NCBI RefSeq assembly: GCF_051860475.1
Contig: NZ_JBHYDW010000202.1
Coordinates: 1-5,870 of the forward strand
Reading direction: 5' to 3'
Origin: Elioraea sp051860475
Lineage (GTDB): Bacteria; Pseudomonadota; Alphaproteobacteria; Acetobacterales; Acetobacteraceae
Length of the DNA: 5,870 nucleotides
Of the stretch, positions 5,764 through 5,870 are shown one piece after another (the stretch's first letter is position 1; every line of letters starts with the position of its first letter). A model generated the notes under the pieces. It saw only the letters and a list, made by a program, of their open reading frames with translations, did not search any database and was not told the DNA's origin. Both the position numbers and the translations under genes were made by a program.

Positions 5764-5870
5764 ACGCCGCGGTCGAGGTCGCCGGCGCGCGCAAGGAGTT
5801 CGTCGCCGGGCGGCGGCTGTTCGGCGCCGGCACGGTGGTCGCCGCCGTCGACGGCGTCAGCTTCACGATG
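5760..5870 (+). CDS. dppF: N-terminus of a DppF-type ABC transporter ATPase (partial, runs off the right edge)
   Basis: The first 37 codons of an ABC ATPase in the usual DppF position after dppD, sharing an ATGA overlap with it. Residues 5-14 form the first strand and A-loop (VEVAGARKEF, with F14 the likely adenine-stacking aromatic). A short loop RRLFGAG follows, then AAVDGVSF at 28-35, the strand that precedes Walker A in this family. The window ends about nine residues before the expected GESGSGKST. This is the part missing from the minus-strand ATPase at 1313-2143: 37 + about 9 + 276 gives roughly 322 residues, a normal DppF. I infer that the two pieces derive from one gene. An independent full-length DppF continuing past the edge is the alternative. 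Confidence 0.85.
   Translation, partial: MNAAVEVAGARKEFVAGRRLFGAGTVVAAVDGVSFTM

Noticed and set aside
1313..5870. A programmed phase-variation switch (invertible segment) in a transporter operon.
   Set aside because: Breakpoints fall inside core motifs of two essential subunits, no recombinase gene is present, and the only visible homology is a few bases. A one-off rearrangement or a chimera is more economical.

Overview
The window comes from a high-GC bacterium (about two thirds GC by eye, with strong G/C third-position bias). Codon use and protein style fit an alphaproteobacterium, possibly of the Rhodospirillales/Acetobacteraceae type, but no taxonomic marker is present, so this is only an impression. 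The DNA is coding from end to end, with no intergenic gap long enough for an ordinary promoter or terminator.

Layout. The left arm reads on the minus strand, from about 2143 down to 1: a 5'-truncated DppF/OppF-type ABC ATPase beginning at its Walker A motif, then an M20 zinc metallopeptidase, then the first 19 codons of another gene that looks like a second M20 peptidase. The right arm reads on the plus strand, from about 2141 to 5870: a family 5 (peptide-type) substrate-binding protein lacking its N-terminal part and apparently also its C-terminal part, the permeases DppB and DppC, the ATPase DppD, and the first 37 codons of a DppF-type ATPase. Neighbouring genes within each arm overlap by 1, 4 or 8 nt, as in a translationally coupled operon.

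The main observation is the meeting point of the arms at about 2141-2143. Two genes of opposite orientation are each cut inside a conserved motif and fused head to head, with no start codon or promoter between them. The ATPase N-terminus at the right edge (37 residues, ending just before Walker A) and the ATPase C-terminus in the left arm (276 residues, starting at Walker A) complement each other. With about 9 missing residues they would make one DppF of ordinary length (about 322 aa). The simplest reading is a single ancestral operon, substrate-binding protein-dppB-dppC-dppD-dppF-M20-M20-like. The block from mid-binding-protein to mid-dppF has been inverted relative to the rest, either by a real chromosomal inversion or by an amplification or assembly chimera. 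The bases just beyond 5870 would decide.

Function of the intact system: a periplasmic binding protein would deliver a peptide or other small ligand to a DppB/DppC channel driven by DppD/DppF, and the one or two cytoplasmic M20 hydrolases would cleave an amide or peptide bond in the imported compound. The substrate cannot be read from the sequence. I see no undescribed defence, mobile or RNA system, and no tRNA, rRNA, CRISPR array or insertion sequence.
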